A DNA stretch of 63,196 nucleotides. Source: Clostridia bacterium (GTDB lineage Bacteria > Bacillota > Clostridia > Oscillospirales > CAG-272). The first letter of the stretch is position 1. Each line of letters opens with the position of its first letter. Below, one piece after another: positions 25,051 through 32,863 of the stretch. The position numbers and the translations under genes were made by a program. The stretch is from positions 1 through 63,196 of the forward strand of contig JAFQPI010000035.1 in the NCBI GenBank assembly GCA_017411805.1, written 5' to 3'. The notes under the pieces were generated by a model. It saw only the letters and a list, made by a program, of their open reading frames with translations, had not been told where the DNA came from and searched no databases.

Positions 25051-25590
25051 TCAATAATTCTGCGCGAGCTCCTGGAAATACGCCTGGGGATGATCGCATA
25101 CGGGGCACTTAACCGGTGCCTTCTTGCCGATAACGATGTGTCCGCAGTTTGCGCACTGCCAAACGGTGTCGCCATCGCGGGAGAATACGAGGTCGCCCTC
25201 TACGTTCGCAAGAAGCTTGCGGTATCTCTCCTCGTGATGCTTCTCGATCTCGCCGACCTTCTCAAAGAGGAATGCGATGCGGGTGAAGCCCTCTTCCTTT
25301 GCTACGCGAGCAAACTCAGCATACATATCGGTCCACTCGTAGTTCTCGCCCTCAGCAGCGTCGAGAAGATTTACGGATGTGGTGGGAATCTCGCCGTCGT
25401 GAAGAAGCTTGAACCAGATCTTTGCATGCTCCTTCTCGTTGTTTGCGGTTTCCTCAAAGAGGTTAGCGATCTGAACGTAGCCCTCTTTTCTCGCCTTGGA
25501 TGCGTAGTAAGTATACTTGTTTCTTGCCTGCGACTCGCCTGCGAAAGCGGCCTGAAGATTCTGCTCTGTTCTTGAACCCTTAAGTTCCAT
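25051..25590 (-). CDS. rbr: rubrerythrin
   Basis: Cytoplasmic diiron peroxidase that reduces hydrogen peroxide in anaerobes. 179 residues: an N-terminal four-helix ferritin-like domain with Glu/His ligands in [19 protein letters not shown] and [10 protein letters not shown], and a C-terminal rubredoxin-like domain with Cys146, Cys149, Cys162 and Cys165 for one iron. ATG at 25590 is preferred because GGAGG is 8 nt upstream; the in-frame ATG at 25614 lies before that site. It follows perR by 35 bp, so it is probably derepressed by peroxide with it. Confidence 0.95.
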   Translation of the reverse strand: MELKGSRTEQNLQAAFAGESQARNKYTYYASKARKEGYVQIANLFEETANNEKEHAKIWFKLLHDGEIPTTSVNLLDAAEGENYEWTDMYAEFARVAKEEGFTRIAFLFEKVGEIEKHHEERYRKLLANVEGDLVFSRDGDTVWQCANCGHIVIGKKAPVKCPVCDHPQAYFQELAQNY

Positions 25591-25625
25591 ATTTGTGTCC
25601 TCCAAATATTTCATTTTTTTATTTT

Positions 25626-26006
25626 TTATTTATTAATTAATTCTGCCTCGCGGCATTTTTTACAGGTACAGTGCGCGGTCAGGAGATATGACGTTATCGT
25701 CTCGCCCGCGTCTCGCTCGATCCGCTCGATCGTCTCGCGATCCACGGGGATGTCCTTCACTGTTCCGCATCTGTCGCAGATGACGTGCCAATGCGCGTTG
25801 TCGGGCAGGTCGAAGCGGTCGGGAAGACCGGTGACCGAGAGGCGGACGATCGTCCCCTCGTCGACAAGCACGCCGAGATTGCGGTAGACCGTGCCGAGCG
25901 CGATGTTCGGCATTCGCTTGCGCGCCTCCTCGAAGATCTGCGAAGCGGTCGGATGCGCATACGACGCCGCAAGTATTTCCGTTATCAGCTTTTTCTGCTT
26001 TGACAT
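25626..26006 (-). CDS. perR: PerR-like peroxide-sensing Fur-family repressor
   Basis: A 126-residue Fur-family repressor with a winged helix ([26 protein letters not shown]). Structural zinc Cys pairs are C77/C80 and C115/C118. All five residues that bind the sensing metal in Bacillus PerR have counterparts: H18, D66 in RFDLP, H72, H74 and D85; the Asp rather than Glu in RFD points to PerR. ATG at 26006 follows GGAGGG; the longer frame would cover the operators. Two inverted repeats overlap its promoter, so it should repress itself and rbr. Exact metal preference is inference. Confidence 0.85.
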   Translation of the reverse strand: MSKQKKLITEILAASYAHPTASQIFEEARKRMPNIALGTVYRNLGVLVDEGTIVRLSVTGLPDRFDLPDNAHWHVICDRCGTVKDIPVDRETIERIERDAGETITSYLLTAHCTCKKCREAELINK

Positions 26007-26043
26007 ATACGCACCCTCCCATGAAAAAGATTCTCCATCAAAG

Positions 26044-26092
26044 TAGGAATGTTTCCTACTGACATTATTATACCAAATAGGAATCATTCTTA
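26044..26092 (-). promoter_or_regulatory. perR-rbr promoter with two Fur-type boxes
   Basis: TAGGAATGTTTCCTA (26044-26058) and TAGGAATCATTCTTA (26078-26092) are 7-1-7 inverted repeats on either side of a minus-strand TATAAT (26072-26067). The half-site TAGGAAT differs from the Bacillus Per box half-site TTATAAT. Confidence 0.7.
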
Positions 26093-26210
26093 CATCAATA
26101 AACTATTAACTTTTTATGAATGTTTTGTAAATCGTGAATATGCAACCGCATCTTTCGCTGAGAAACACTCTATTGTTTGAGTTTGTTCGTAAATTTTTCA
26201 TCATATCAAA

Positions 26211-26240
26211 AACCGCAGAGGACCGAAGCCCTCTGCGGTA
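26211..26240 (-). terminator. terminator after the anti-sigma gene
   Basis: ACCGCAGAG and CTCTGCGGT pair; on the minus strand the hairpin is followed by TTTTTG. Confidence 0.75.
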
Positions 26241-26250
26241 TAATATTTGA

Positions 26251-27660
26251 TTATTCGGTAATCTCTGTCACAACGGTTCCTTCTCCGCCTTTTCCGATAA
26301 GGAGCGTGACGTCAACGAGTTCTTCTCCAACCTTCTTGCTCGCGCCCACGGCAATACCGCCGTCGGCACCCTGAAGGAAGGTAACGTTTTCGTATTTTTC
26401 ACCGAGATCAACAGCTGTCATCGGCTTATAATCAAGCTCAAACGCGGGCAGGCGATAGATCATACTCGCACTCTGAGTTTCCGGATCGTTTGCCATATAG
26501 TAAATATACCCGTCCGAGACAATATAATCGCTTACGTTCTTGGCTCGGAGGACCTTTACCGTTTTTTCACCCTCTCGGCAGATATATTGGTAAAGCGAAT
26601 AGCCGTGCTCGCTCTTGTCGTCCTTTTCCTCGCGGAAGAAATGCACGCCGCCGTCTTCGGCAACCTCAAGAAAAACTCGGGATTCTGCCAAAGCTCCGTC
26701 GCATACGTCCATAACGTCTTTACAAAGCAGTTTCTTTTTACCGTCGACTTTTTCTCTTGTAAGCTTTACGATTTTTGTAACTGCTCCGGCTTCATCGGTA
26801 ACACCGAAATAACAATTGTTATCACTAAAGCCACTAAAGCCGGGATTGTCAGCGTAAAGAAATTTTGCACCCTCCGGCAAATGACTGAAGGCGGAAGGAT
26901 ACCCTACCTCACTATAACGGTCACCTTTTTCCGATAACTCAGAAAAATCCCAGATTGACATACCTTGATACGGCGCATCTTCACTTTTGGCATAGGCAAT
27001 AAAACATGGAGTTCCGTCTATTGCATAATAATCGTACCACGACTCGTTGTGATGGCGAGAGTAAAGCGTATGCATGGTATATTTTACATTATCGGGATCC
27101 GAAAAGTCGTAAGCGCATGCCGCGATCACATTTTCGTTATTATGGATCAACCAAATGATTTGCGAGCCGCATATGGTAAGATTCTTACGCTCGGTGGGGT
27201 AACAATAACAAGGTTCGTTCTTGCACACGCAAATATCCAGCTTTTCGCCATCAATGGTATATACCTCACAGACAGGCTGCGGATAATCTTCCGTATTCAT
27301 TACGGCGAAGAGCGGCGAGCCCTCAAAGGCATCTCCTGTTTGCTCCTTGACCTGCAGATCCTCTTCGATATAGAAAGTCGGTTCACTCTCGATGCTGTCA
27401 CTGCCTGCCGCAGCCATACCCGAGGTGAGATTTCTAATCAGGCTGCCCGCCACGGGGATAGCCGCGCCGAGAATGAGTGCGCAGGCGGCGATGAGGGCGG
27501 CGTACTTTAGCGACGTTCTGATCGATCTTTTCGCCGCGGGAGCTGCAGCACTCTCCTTCGGCAGTCTCAGCCCCTCAACGAGCTCCGCCACGTACCGCCC
27601 GTCAATATGATCGAGCGCATCAAGCAGCCTTTTATTGTTGCTTTGTCTCTGAATGCTCAT
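26251..27660 (-). CDS. putative membrane anti-sigma factor
   Basis: A 469-residue single-pass protein coupled to an ECF sigma gene. Residues 1-48 are cytoplasmic and charged (GRYVAELVEGL), the span is about 52-74 (AALIAACALILGAAIPVAG), and about 390 residues lie outside. The outer part has repeated motifs typical of WD/beta-propeller-like or DUF sensor domains (ICGSQIIWLIHNN, VSDGYIYYMAND), with a Cys-rich stretch CVCKNEPCYCY. The ATG overlaps the sigma stop as ATGA, standard for sigma/anti-sigma pairs. The zinc-binding anti-sigma motif HxxxCxxC is absent, so the assignment rests on layout and context. Confidence 0.7.
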   Translation of the reverse strand: MSIQRQSNNKRLLDALDHIDGRYVAELVEGLRLPKESAAAPAAKRSIRTSLKYAALIAACALILGAAIPVAGSLIRNLTSGMAAAGSDSIESEPTFYIEEDLQVKEQTGDAFEGSPLFAVMNTEDYPQPVCEVYTIDGEKLDICVCKNEPCYCYPTERKNLTICGSQIIWLIHNNENVIAACAYDFSDPDNVKYTMHTLYSRHHNESWYDYYAIDGTPCFIAYAKSEDAPYQGMSIWDFSELSEKGDRYSEVGYPSAFSHLPEGAKFLYADNPGFSGFSDNNCYFGVTDEAGAVTKIVKLTREKVDGKKKLLCKDVMDVCDGALAESRVFLEVAEDGGVHFFREEKDDKSEHGYSLYQYICREGEKTVKVLRAKNVSDYIVSDGYIYYMANDPETQSASMIYRLPAFELDYKPMTAVDLGEKYENVTFLQGADGGIAVGASKKVGEELVDVTLLIGKGGEGTVVTEITE

Positions 27661-28214
27661 AAAATTATTCCTTCCTTTCTCAGTTCTTCATAGAGACGCT
27701 TGCGAAGACGCGCAAGCATCGATTTGATCTTTGAATGCGAAAATCCTGTCTGCAACGCGATCTGTTCGATGCCGGCATCGATCCAGTATCGCATCATAAA
27801 GACGCGTCGTTCGCCCTTCGAGAGCGTGCCGAGGAAGCGGTTTATGACCTCGCCCGCGCGGCGCGATTCGAATTCCGTAGAAAGATCGGCTCCGTCGGGG
27901 ATCATCGAAAGAAATTCCTCGCCGACGACCTGCACCTGACCTCCGCGCTTCCAGGCACTCGCGTCACGCGTGCGCCTCTTTGCCGCGTTTCGCATAAGCA
28001 CGGTCAGATATGCGGGCAGATTATCGGGTACCTCGGGCGGAATATGCTCCCAGACCGAAAGCAGCACGTCGTTTATACATTCCTCGACGTCCTCACGCGA
28101 GGCAAGCAGATTCGACGCCGCATACCGCAGAAGTCCCGAGTATTTTTCCTCAATCGCCGCGAGTGCGCGCTCGTCTCTGGCATTGAGCAGCTCGATTATT
28201 TTTTCGTCCGTCAA
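27657..28214 (-). CDS. ECF RNA polymerase sigma factor
   Basis: A 185-residue ECF sigma factor. Region 2 covers about residues 8-75 (YSGLLRYAASNLLASREDVEECINDVLLSVWE) and region 4 about 120-180 (LSKGERRVFMMRYWIDAGIEQIALQTGFSHSKIKSML). TTG at 28214 is chosen because AAAGGAGG sits 7 nt upstream; a GTG at 28250 has no RBS. It should direct polymerase to envelope or stress genes when its membrane partner, encoded in the overlapping downstream gene, lets go. The inverted repeat TGCACAAACG..CGTTTTTGTGCA at 28317-28346 lies upstream. Confidence 0.88.
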   Translation of the reverse strand: MTDEKIIELLNARDERALAAIEEKYSGLLRYAASNLLASREDVEECINDVLLSVWEHIPPEVPDNLPAYLTVLMRNAAKRRTRDASAWKRGGQVQVVGEEFLSMIPDGADLSTEFESRRAGEVINRFLGTLSKGERRVFMMRYWIDAGIEQIALQTGFSHSKIKSMLARLRKRLYEELRKEGIIL

Positions 28215-28394
28215 AGTCCCGCCTCCTTTCGTCTCGTTTTGCCCTTTCACTTATATAGATACACTTTTTCCGTTTCGGTCGCGCGTTTTTCGGAAAAAAC
28301 TTTTATTTTGTAGACTTGCACAAACGGGAAGGAGCGTTTTTGTGCACTTCGCACTAATCATATCACACTTTTCCGACAAAGTCAATTATTTTTC

Positions 28395-28423
28395 TTGACA
28401 AACCGCGCATTTGGATATATAAT
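28395..28423 (+). promoter_or_regulatory. consensus promoter 360 bp before the deacetylase gene
   Basis: TTGACA at 28395-28400, 17 bp, TATAAT at 28418-28423. Transcripts would carry B copy 7 in a long leader, with two tiny open frames: ATG at 28455 (9 codons) and ATG at 28481 (24 codons, after GGAGG). Confidence 0.7.
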
Positions 28424-28480
28424 TGATGTAGGAGAATATTTATCAGTACATATAATGACCGCGCGTAAAACGCGCGGAGG

Positions 28481-28641
28481 ATGAAGGAGCAAAAACCACC
28501 CACGAGGGGCGGTTTTACTCCTTCCAAGCGGGAACCGAGGACGGCACCCGCTTGAAGCACGGAGAGTATTCCGACCTCTGCGGAGGTCGGCAAGGGCTCT
28601 GCCCCTTGACCCCGCAAACTTTGAAAAGTTTGATCAAACTT
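28481..28641 (+). repeat. B element copy 7, in the deacetylase leader
   Basis: ATGAAGGAGC, hairpin I (arms AACC.CCC/GGG.GGTT), hairpin II with arms AAGCGG/CCGCTT, GAAGCAC, CGACCTCTGCGGAGGTCG, CAAGGGCTCTGCCCCTTG and the terminal CAAACTT/AAGTTTG hairpin. In sense orientation to the gene at 28785. Confidence 0.8.
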
Positions 28642-28671
28642 TTACTCTGTTTATAAATCGGAAAATTTCCG

Positions 28672-28728
28672 AGCTCCGCTCGGAAATTCACAACGACTCT
28701 GCACTCTGCATTCTGCACTCTGCACTTT
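28672..28728. repeat. hairpin plus TGCAGAG/TGCAGAA heptamers
   Basis: AATTTCCGAG/CTCGGAAATT hairpin at 28672-28696 followed by four TGCA-based heptamers (minus strand AGTGCAGAGTGCAGAATGCA), a drifted version of the TGCAAAA family. Confidence 0.5.
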
Positions 28729-28784
28729 TTATCATCCCAAACAAAATTCATTTGTACAAATATAATTCATTCGGAGGTCACACC

Positions 28785-29627
28785 ATGGCACAGCTTTTCA
28801 TGCGCTATCCCGGCGGTAAAGCAAAGGCTCTTACCTTCAGCTACGACGACGGAGTCGATCAGGACATCAGATTCATTGAAATTCTTGACAAAAACGGACT
28901 TAAAGGTACTTTTAACATCAACTCGGGCAGATTCGCTCCCGAGGGCAAAGTCTACGCGCCCGGTACGATCCACCGCCCGATGACCGAAAAACGCGTCTTC
29001 GAGCTTTACGCAGAGAGCGGTCACGAGGTCGCAGTCCACGCATTGACCCATCCCCGCCTCGAACAGATGCCCGCAGAGCGCATCGCCTACGAGATCGTCC
29101 GCGACCGCGAAAACCTCGAGAAGCTCTTCGGCACCATCATCCGCGGTATGGCGTACCCCTACGGCTCGCATAATCCGACAGTCGTTGACGTCCTCCGCGC
29201 CTGCGGAATCGTCTACGCGAGAACCACAGCCACCACGGGCAGATTCGATATCCCCACCGATTGGCTACGCATGCCCGCAACCTGCAAGCATACCGACCCT
29301 AAACTTATGGAGCTCGCGCGCAAATTCGCCGATATGAAGGTCACCAAGGACGGCGCAAAGCTCTTCTACGTCTGGGGTCACACCTACGAATTTGAGGGCG
29401 ACGACAACTGGAACGTCATCGAGGAATTTGCCGAATATATGGGCGGCAGAGATGACATCTGGTACGCCACCAATATCGAAATTTACGAGTATATCAAGGA
29501 CTTTGAAAGCCTTGTCTACTCTGTCGACGGCTCGATCGTCAAGAACCCGACCGCGCGCGAGATCTGGTATTACTACAACGGAGAGATCTGCTCGATCAAG
29601 CCCGGCGAGATCAAGAGAATCGATTGA
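28785..29627 (+). CDS. polysaccharide deacetylase (NodB-type)
   Basis: A 280-residue NodB-fold carbohydrate esterase, expected to remove N- or O-acetyl groups from a cell-wall or capsule polysaccharide. The catalytic Asp pair is in TFSYDDG (D21, D22) and the metal His pair is H85 and H89 in HALTHP; AYPYGSHN supplies the arginine/aspartate-loop equivalent. No signal peptide is visible, so it acts inside the cell or is exported in another way; many family members of this size in Clostridia act on intracellular sugars. ATG at 28785 follows GGAGGT. The leader is about 360 nt and contains B copy 7. Confidence 0.85.
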   Translation: MAQLFMRYPGGKAKALTFSYDDGVDQDIRFIEILDKNGLKGTFNINSGRFAPEGKVYAPGTIHRPMTEKRVFELYAESGHEVAVHALTHPRLEQMPAERIAYEIVRDRENLEKLFGTIIRGMAYPYGSHNPTVVDVLRACGIVYARTTATTGRFDIPTDWLRMPATCKHTDPKLMELARKFADMKVTKDGAKLFYVWGHTYEFEGDDNWNVIEEFAEYMGGRDDIWYATNIEIYEYIKDFESLVYSVDGSIVKNPTAREIWYYYNGEICSIKPGEIKRID

Positions 29628-29648
29628 TTATTTCTTGGAGAGAATACA

Positions 29649-30128
29649 ATGATTAACGTACAGGTATTATTAAACGGGAAACGGATAGAGTTCGGAGTTA
29701 AATCGATCGAAGGTTTATTCGCGCTTTGCATACGAAAAGATGTTATTATTCCTATCAAATCCGCAGATGATATCTACGGAATCAATATAACCAATGATCT
29801 AATAATACTCACAAAGGAGGATCGAGCATACCGAAAAGGCAAAAAATTACTCCGTGATGACGATTTCGGAGAAAGAGGCGTCAATAACATTGAGGCTTAT
29901 GACTGGGACGGTAATCTCGTTTGGAATATCGGAGACATAGTAGGAGATATCAAAAAGCCGTTTTTCGGATGCAATGTCGTAACCGGAGAAATGATAAAAG
30001 ATAATTCCACTATCAAAATTTCCGAATCTTCCTCGACTCACGATCTGCTTATCTGTAACGCCGGTTGGTTATTTGTGATCGACCTTAAAACGAACGAGCT
30101 TCTCGGAAAATTTCCGGGAGGACGATGA
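29649..30128 (+). CDS. unrecognised 159-residue protein
   Basis: Begins MINVQVLLNGKRIEFGVKS and is rich in short beta strands ending with hydrophobic/Gly turns (AYDWDGNLVWNIGDIVGDIK, LLICNAGWLFVIDLK), which suggests a partial beta-propeller or immunity-protein-like fold. No family recognised and no export signal. GGAG 9 nt before ATG. It is 21 bp after the deacetylase gene and 40 bp before the LURP-like gene, so the three probably form one transcript. A-ending codons are commoner than in its neighbours, which hints at a different origin. Confidence 0.65.
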   Translation: MINVQVLLNGKRIEFGVKSIEGLFALCIRKDVIIPIKSADDIYGINITNDLIILTKEDRAYRKGKKLLRDDDFGERGVNNIEAYDWDGNLVWNIGDIVGDIKKPFFGCNVVTGEMIKDNSTIKISESSSTHDLLICNAGWLFVIDLKTNELLGKFPGGR

Positions 30129-30168
30129 TCAACTTCTCACCTTAACACATAATTACTAAGGAGAAAAT

Positions 30169-30639
30169 ATGAAGCTTTTATTCAAGCAAAGAGCATTCTC
30201 GTGGTTTGACAGCTACGACGTTTACGACGAGGCGGGCAACACCGTTTACACCGTCAAGGGTCAAATGGCTTGGGGAAAATGCCTCAAGATCTTTGACAGA
30301 AACGAAAACGAGGTCGCAACGGTGCATCAGCGCATATTCTCATGGCTCCCGACCTTTGAGGTCTATATCGGCGAAGACTATGCCGGCTGCGTCCGCAAGG
30401 AATTCTCCTTTTTCACCCCCAAATTCACGATCGACTTCAAAGATTGGTACGTCGACGGCGACTTTTTCGAGTGGGATTACTCGATCTACGAGGGCGACGG
30501 AGACTGCAAAGCCGTGATCTCGAAGGAGCTCTGGAAATGGACCGATACTTACTCCATCAACGTCAGCAACCCCGCCGACGCCCTCCCGGCACTCGCGCTC
30601 GTCATCGCGATAGATGCGGAGAAGGAACAGAGGGATTAA
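30169..30639 (+). CDS. LURP-one-related / YxjI-like protein
   Basis: 156 residues with the tandem 12-stranded barrel pattern of the LURP-one/Tubby-C-like family: MKLLFKQRAFSWFDSYDVYDEAGNTVY opening, KIFDRNENEVATVHQRIFSWLPTFEVY middle and VISKELWKWTDTYSINV end. The biochemical role of this family in bacteria is not known; related folds bind membranes or phosphoinositides. GGAG 6 nt before ATG. Followed by heptamer repeats and a terminator. Confidence 0.75.
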   Translation: MKLLFKQRAFSWFDSYDVYDEAGNTVYTVKGQMAWGKCLKIFDRNENEVATVHQRIFSWLPTFEVYIGEDYAGCVRKEFSFFTPKFTIDFKDWYVDGDFFEWDYSIYEGDGDCKAVISKELWKWTDTYSINVSNPADALPALALVIAIDAEKEQRD

Positions 30640-30672
30640 AATGCAAAATGCAGAATGCAAAATGCAAAATTG
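30640..30672 (+). repeat. TGCAAAA heptamer run after the LURP-like gene
   Basis: AAATGCAAAATGCAGAATGC and onwards, four units starting at the stop codon, then TTGAGG and a TTTTCGAG/CTCGAAAA hairpin (30679-30702). Confidence 0.65.
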
Positions 30673-30770
30673 AGGTAGCTTTTCGAGCGTTGCTCGAAAA
30701 GCATATTACAATAATTCTGTTTTATCTTAATAATCCTTTGTCAGGTTTAAACCTATAATATGTAAATTGA

Positions 30771-30822
30771 AAAATCGAGATGTAATGAAGCATAACACTT
30801 CAAAGCATCTCGATTTTTTGTT
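30771..30822. terminator. bidirectional terminator
   Basis: AAAATCGAGATG and CATCTCGATTTT pair (30771-30782 with 30806-30817), with an inner GAAG/CTTC hairpin; T-run on both strands. It separates the LURP-like gene from the convergent FAD dehydrogenase gene. Confidence 0.75.
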
Positions 30823-30904
30823 AATTAATTCGTTTGACTAATGATTATGCAAGTCTTCGGATCAGCACTTTATAATAAGCTATCACGCAGAAACAAAATT
30901 ATCG

Positions 30905-30982
30905 GTATAATAATTTCCTAGCGAAGCGACGGAAATTTTCCTTAATTTTGCATTTTGCATTCTGCATTTTGCATTTTTTCTG
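30905..30982 (-). repeat. heptamer run and hairpin after the FAD dehydrogenase gene
   Basis: Minus strand: four TGCAAAA-type units (with one TGCAGAA), then TTAAGG and AAATTTCCGTCGC with partial pairing. Same order as after other genes here. Confidence 0.6.
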
Positions 30983-31002
30983 CCCTATTATATTCAGAAA
31001 GC

Positions 31003-32379
31003 TTAAGTATTATTCGATGCTAAATACCGTGCAACGCACACACCGCTCGCCGACGCCTGCGAGAGCGAGTGGGTCGTTCCGCCGCAGTCGCCGATTACAA
31101 AGAGGTTTTCGTGGCAGGTCTGAAGATGCTCGTCGGTGTCGACCTCCATATTGTAGAACTTGACCTCAACGCCGTAAAGCAGGGTATCGTCGTTCGCGGT
31201 ACCGGGCGCGATCTTGTCAAGCGCGTAGATCATCTCGATGATTCCGTCGAGGATTCGCTTCGGAATGACGAGGGAGAGGTCGCCGGGAGTTGCCTGGAGA
31301 GTCGGACGGACAAAGGAATCTGCCATTCTCTTCTCATTCGAACGCTGACCGCGGATGAGGTCGCCGAAACGCTGAACCATAACTCCGCCGCCGAGCATAT
31401 TCGAAAGACGCGCGATGCTTTCACCGTAACCGTTCGAGTCCTTGAAGGGATGCGAGAAATGCTTCGAGACGAGAAGGGCGAAGTTCGTGTTGCCCGTGTG
31501 CTTTGCGGGGTCCTCGTAGCTGTGGCCGTTTACGGTGACGATGCCGTTTGTGTTCTCGTTAACGACAGCTCCGCGCGGATTCATACAGAAGGTGCGGACG
31601 AGGTCGCGGAATTTCTCGGTTCTGTATACGATCTTCGACTCGTAAAGCTCGTCGGTCAGATGCGCGAAGATCTCATAGGGGAGCTCAACGCGAACGCCGA
31701 TGTCAACGCGGTTCGACTTTGTGGGGATCTCAAGATCGTCGCAGACCTTCTCCATCCATTTGCTTCCCGAGCGTCCCGCCGAGATGATGCAGATGGGAGC
31801 CTCAAAGGTCTCGTTCTTCGAGTTCACGCGGTAGCCGCCCTCGATCTTCTCAACGTCGATCGCGGGTGTGCGGAAATAGAAATCAACCGAGGGGGAGAGC
31901 TCGTTATAGAGGTTCTCGAGGACGATGTAGTTGACGTCTGTGCCGAGATGGCGGACAGATGCATCGAGCAGATGAAGTCCGTTCTGGAGGCAACGAGTCT
32001 TGAGGCTGGTGTTAGCTGTGGTATAGAGCTTCGTGCCCTCGCCGCCGTGCGAGAGGTTAATGGTGTCGACGTAGTTCATAAGGTCGACAGCCGCCTCCTT
32101 GCCTATGTACTCGTGAAGAGTGCCGCCAAATTCTGTCGTGATATTATATTTGCCGTCCGAAAAAGCACCCGCGCCGCCGAAACCGTTCATGATCGCGCAG
32201 GTCTTGCATCCGATACAGGACTTTATCTTCTTGCCGTCGATGGGGCACTTGCGCTCAGCGAGGGGCGCGCCCGTCTCGAGAACGGCAACCTTCTTCTCGG
32301 GAGCGAGCTTATGAAGCTCATATACGGTGAAGATACCGCCGGGGCCCGCGCCGATGATTATAACGTCATAATTTTTCAT
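31003..32379 (-). CDS. uncharacterised FAD-dependent dehydrogenase (COG2509-like)
   Basis: A 458-residue flavoprotein. The N-terminal dinucleotide fold is VIIIGAGPGGIFTVYEL (6-22). A cluster with four Cys (CPIDGKKIKSCIGCKTC) is followed by GFGGAGAFSDGKYN, typical of the COG2509 family; NLFVIGDCGGTTHSLSQA near the C terminus contacts the flavin. Reaction and partner are unknown for the family; anaerobic redox metabolism is a fair guess. ATG at 32379 follows AAAAGGAG; the upstream in-frame sequence crosses an AT-rich promoter-like stretch. Confidence 0.8.
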   Translation of the reverse strand: MKNYDVIIIGAGPGGIFTVYELHKLAPEKKVAVLETGAPLAERKCPIDGKKIKSCIGCKTCAIMNGFGGAGAFSDGKYNITTEFGGTLHEYIGKEAAVDLMNYVDTINLSHGGEGTKLYTTANTSLKTRCLQNGLHLLDASVRHLGTDVNYIVLENLYNELSPSVDFYFRTPAIDVEKIEGGYRVNSKNETFEAPICIISAGRSGSKWMEKVCDDLEIPTKSNRVDIGVRVELPYEIFAHLTDELYESKIVYRTEKFRDLVRTFCMNPRGAVVNENTNGIVTVNGHSYEDPAKHTGNTNFALLVSKHFSHPFKDSNGYGESIARLSNMLGGGVMVQRFGDLIRGQRSNEKRMADSFVRPTLQATPGDLSLVIPKRILDGIIEMIYALDKIAPGTANDDTLLYGVEVKFYNMEVDTDEHLQTCHENLFVIGDCGGTTHSLSQASASGVCVARYLASNNT

Positions 32380-32469
32380 AAGTTTTCTCCTTTTTGTAGA
32401 GTGCATATTTATCTGATTATATAATACCACATATTTGCGAGAAAATCAATTCTTTTTTTGAAATTTTCG

Positions 32470-32498
32470 TTGACTGGAAGTAAGAAATGTTATATAAT
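32470..32498 (+). promoter_or_regulatory. promoter ~360 bp before the GDPD gene
   Basis: TTGACT at 32470-32475, 17 bp, TATAAT at 32493-32498. It would read through the large inverted repeat at 32551-32804 before reaching the gene at 32864. Confidence 0.55.
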
Positions 32499-32550
32499 AT
32501 AATAAATATTTATTATTGTCTGAATTTTATTCAGTACAAACGATGCTCTC

Positions 32551-32804
32551 CTCATCCACCGCCCTTCGGCGGTCCCCCTTCCCCGCTGGGGAAGGCTAAT
32601 TAATAGTCACGTTTACTGTTTCTAAACTCCGCGCAGTTTTAATTCTGTTGTTGGCTTTTTATCAAAAACAGATACGTGCTATTATATAGTGTGTGCGCAC
32701 TCGCTCAAAATGCCTTCCCCAGCGGGGAAGGGGGACCGCCGAGCCGGGTTCCCGAAAATGCGCTCGCGCGTTTTTGGGGTTCGGGCGTGAGGCGGTGGAT
32801 GAGG
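32551..32804. repeat. large inverted repeat before the GDPD gene
   Basis: Left arm 32551-32598 (CTCATCCACCG.., GGCGGTCCCCCTTCCCC, CCCCGCTGGGGAAGGC) and right arm 32711-32804 (GCCTTCCCCAGCGGGGAAGG, GGACCGCC, GGCGGTGGATGAGGAG) match as reverse complements, the right arm with a ~40 bp insertion. The 112 bp between arms is AT-rich without a gene. Miniature-transposon-like or a nested hairpin in the leader. Confidence 0.75.
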
Positions 32805-32863
32805 AGATTGCCGTCTGTACTACATAAAAGACAGGCACGATAATCCTAATTACGGAGGAAACC

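Noticed and set aside
32551-32804. Insertion sequence
   Set aside because: The inverted arms enclose 112 bp without an open frame for a transposase.
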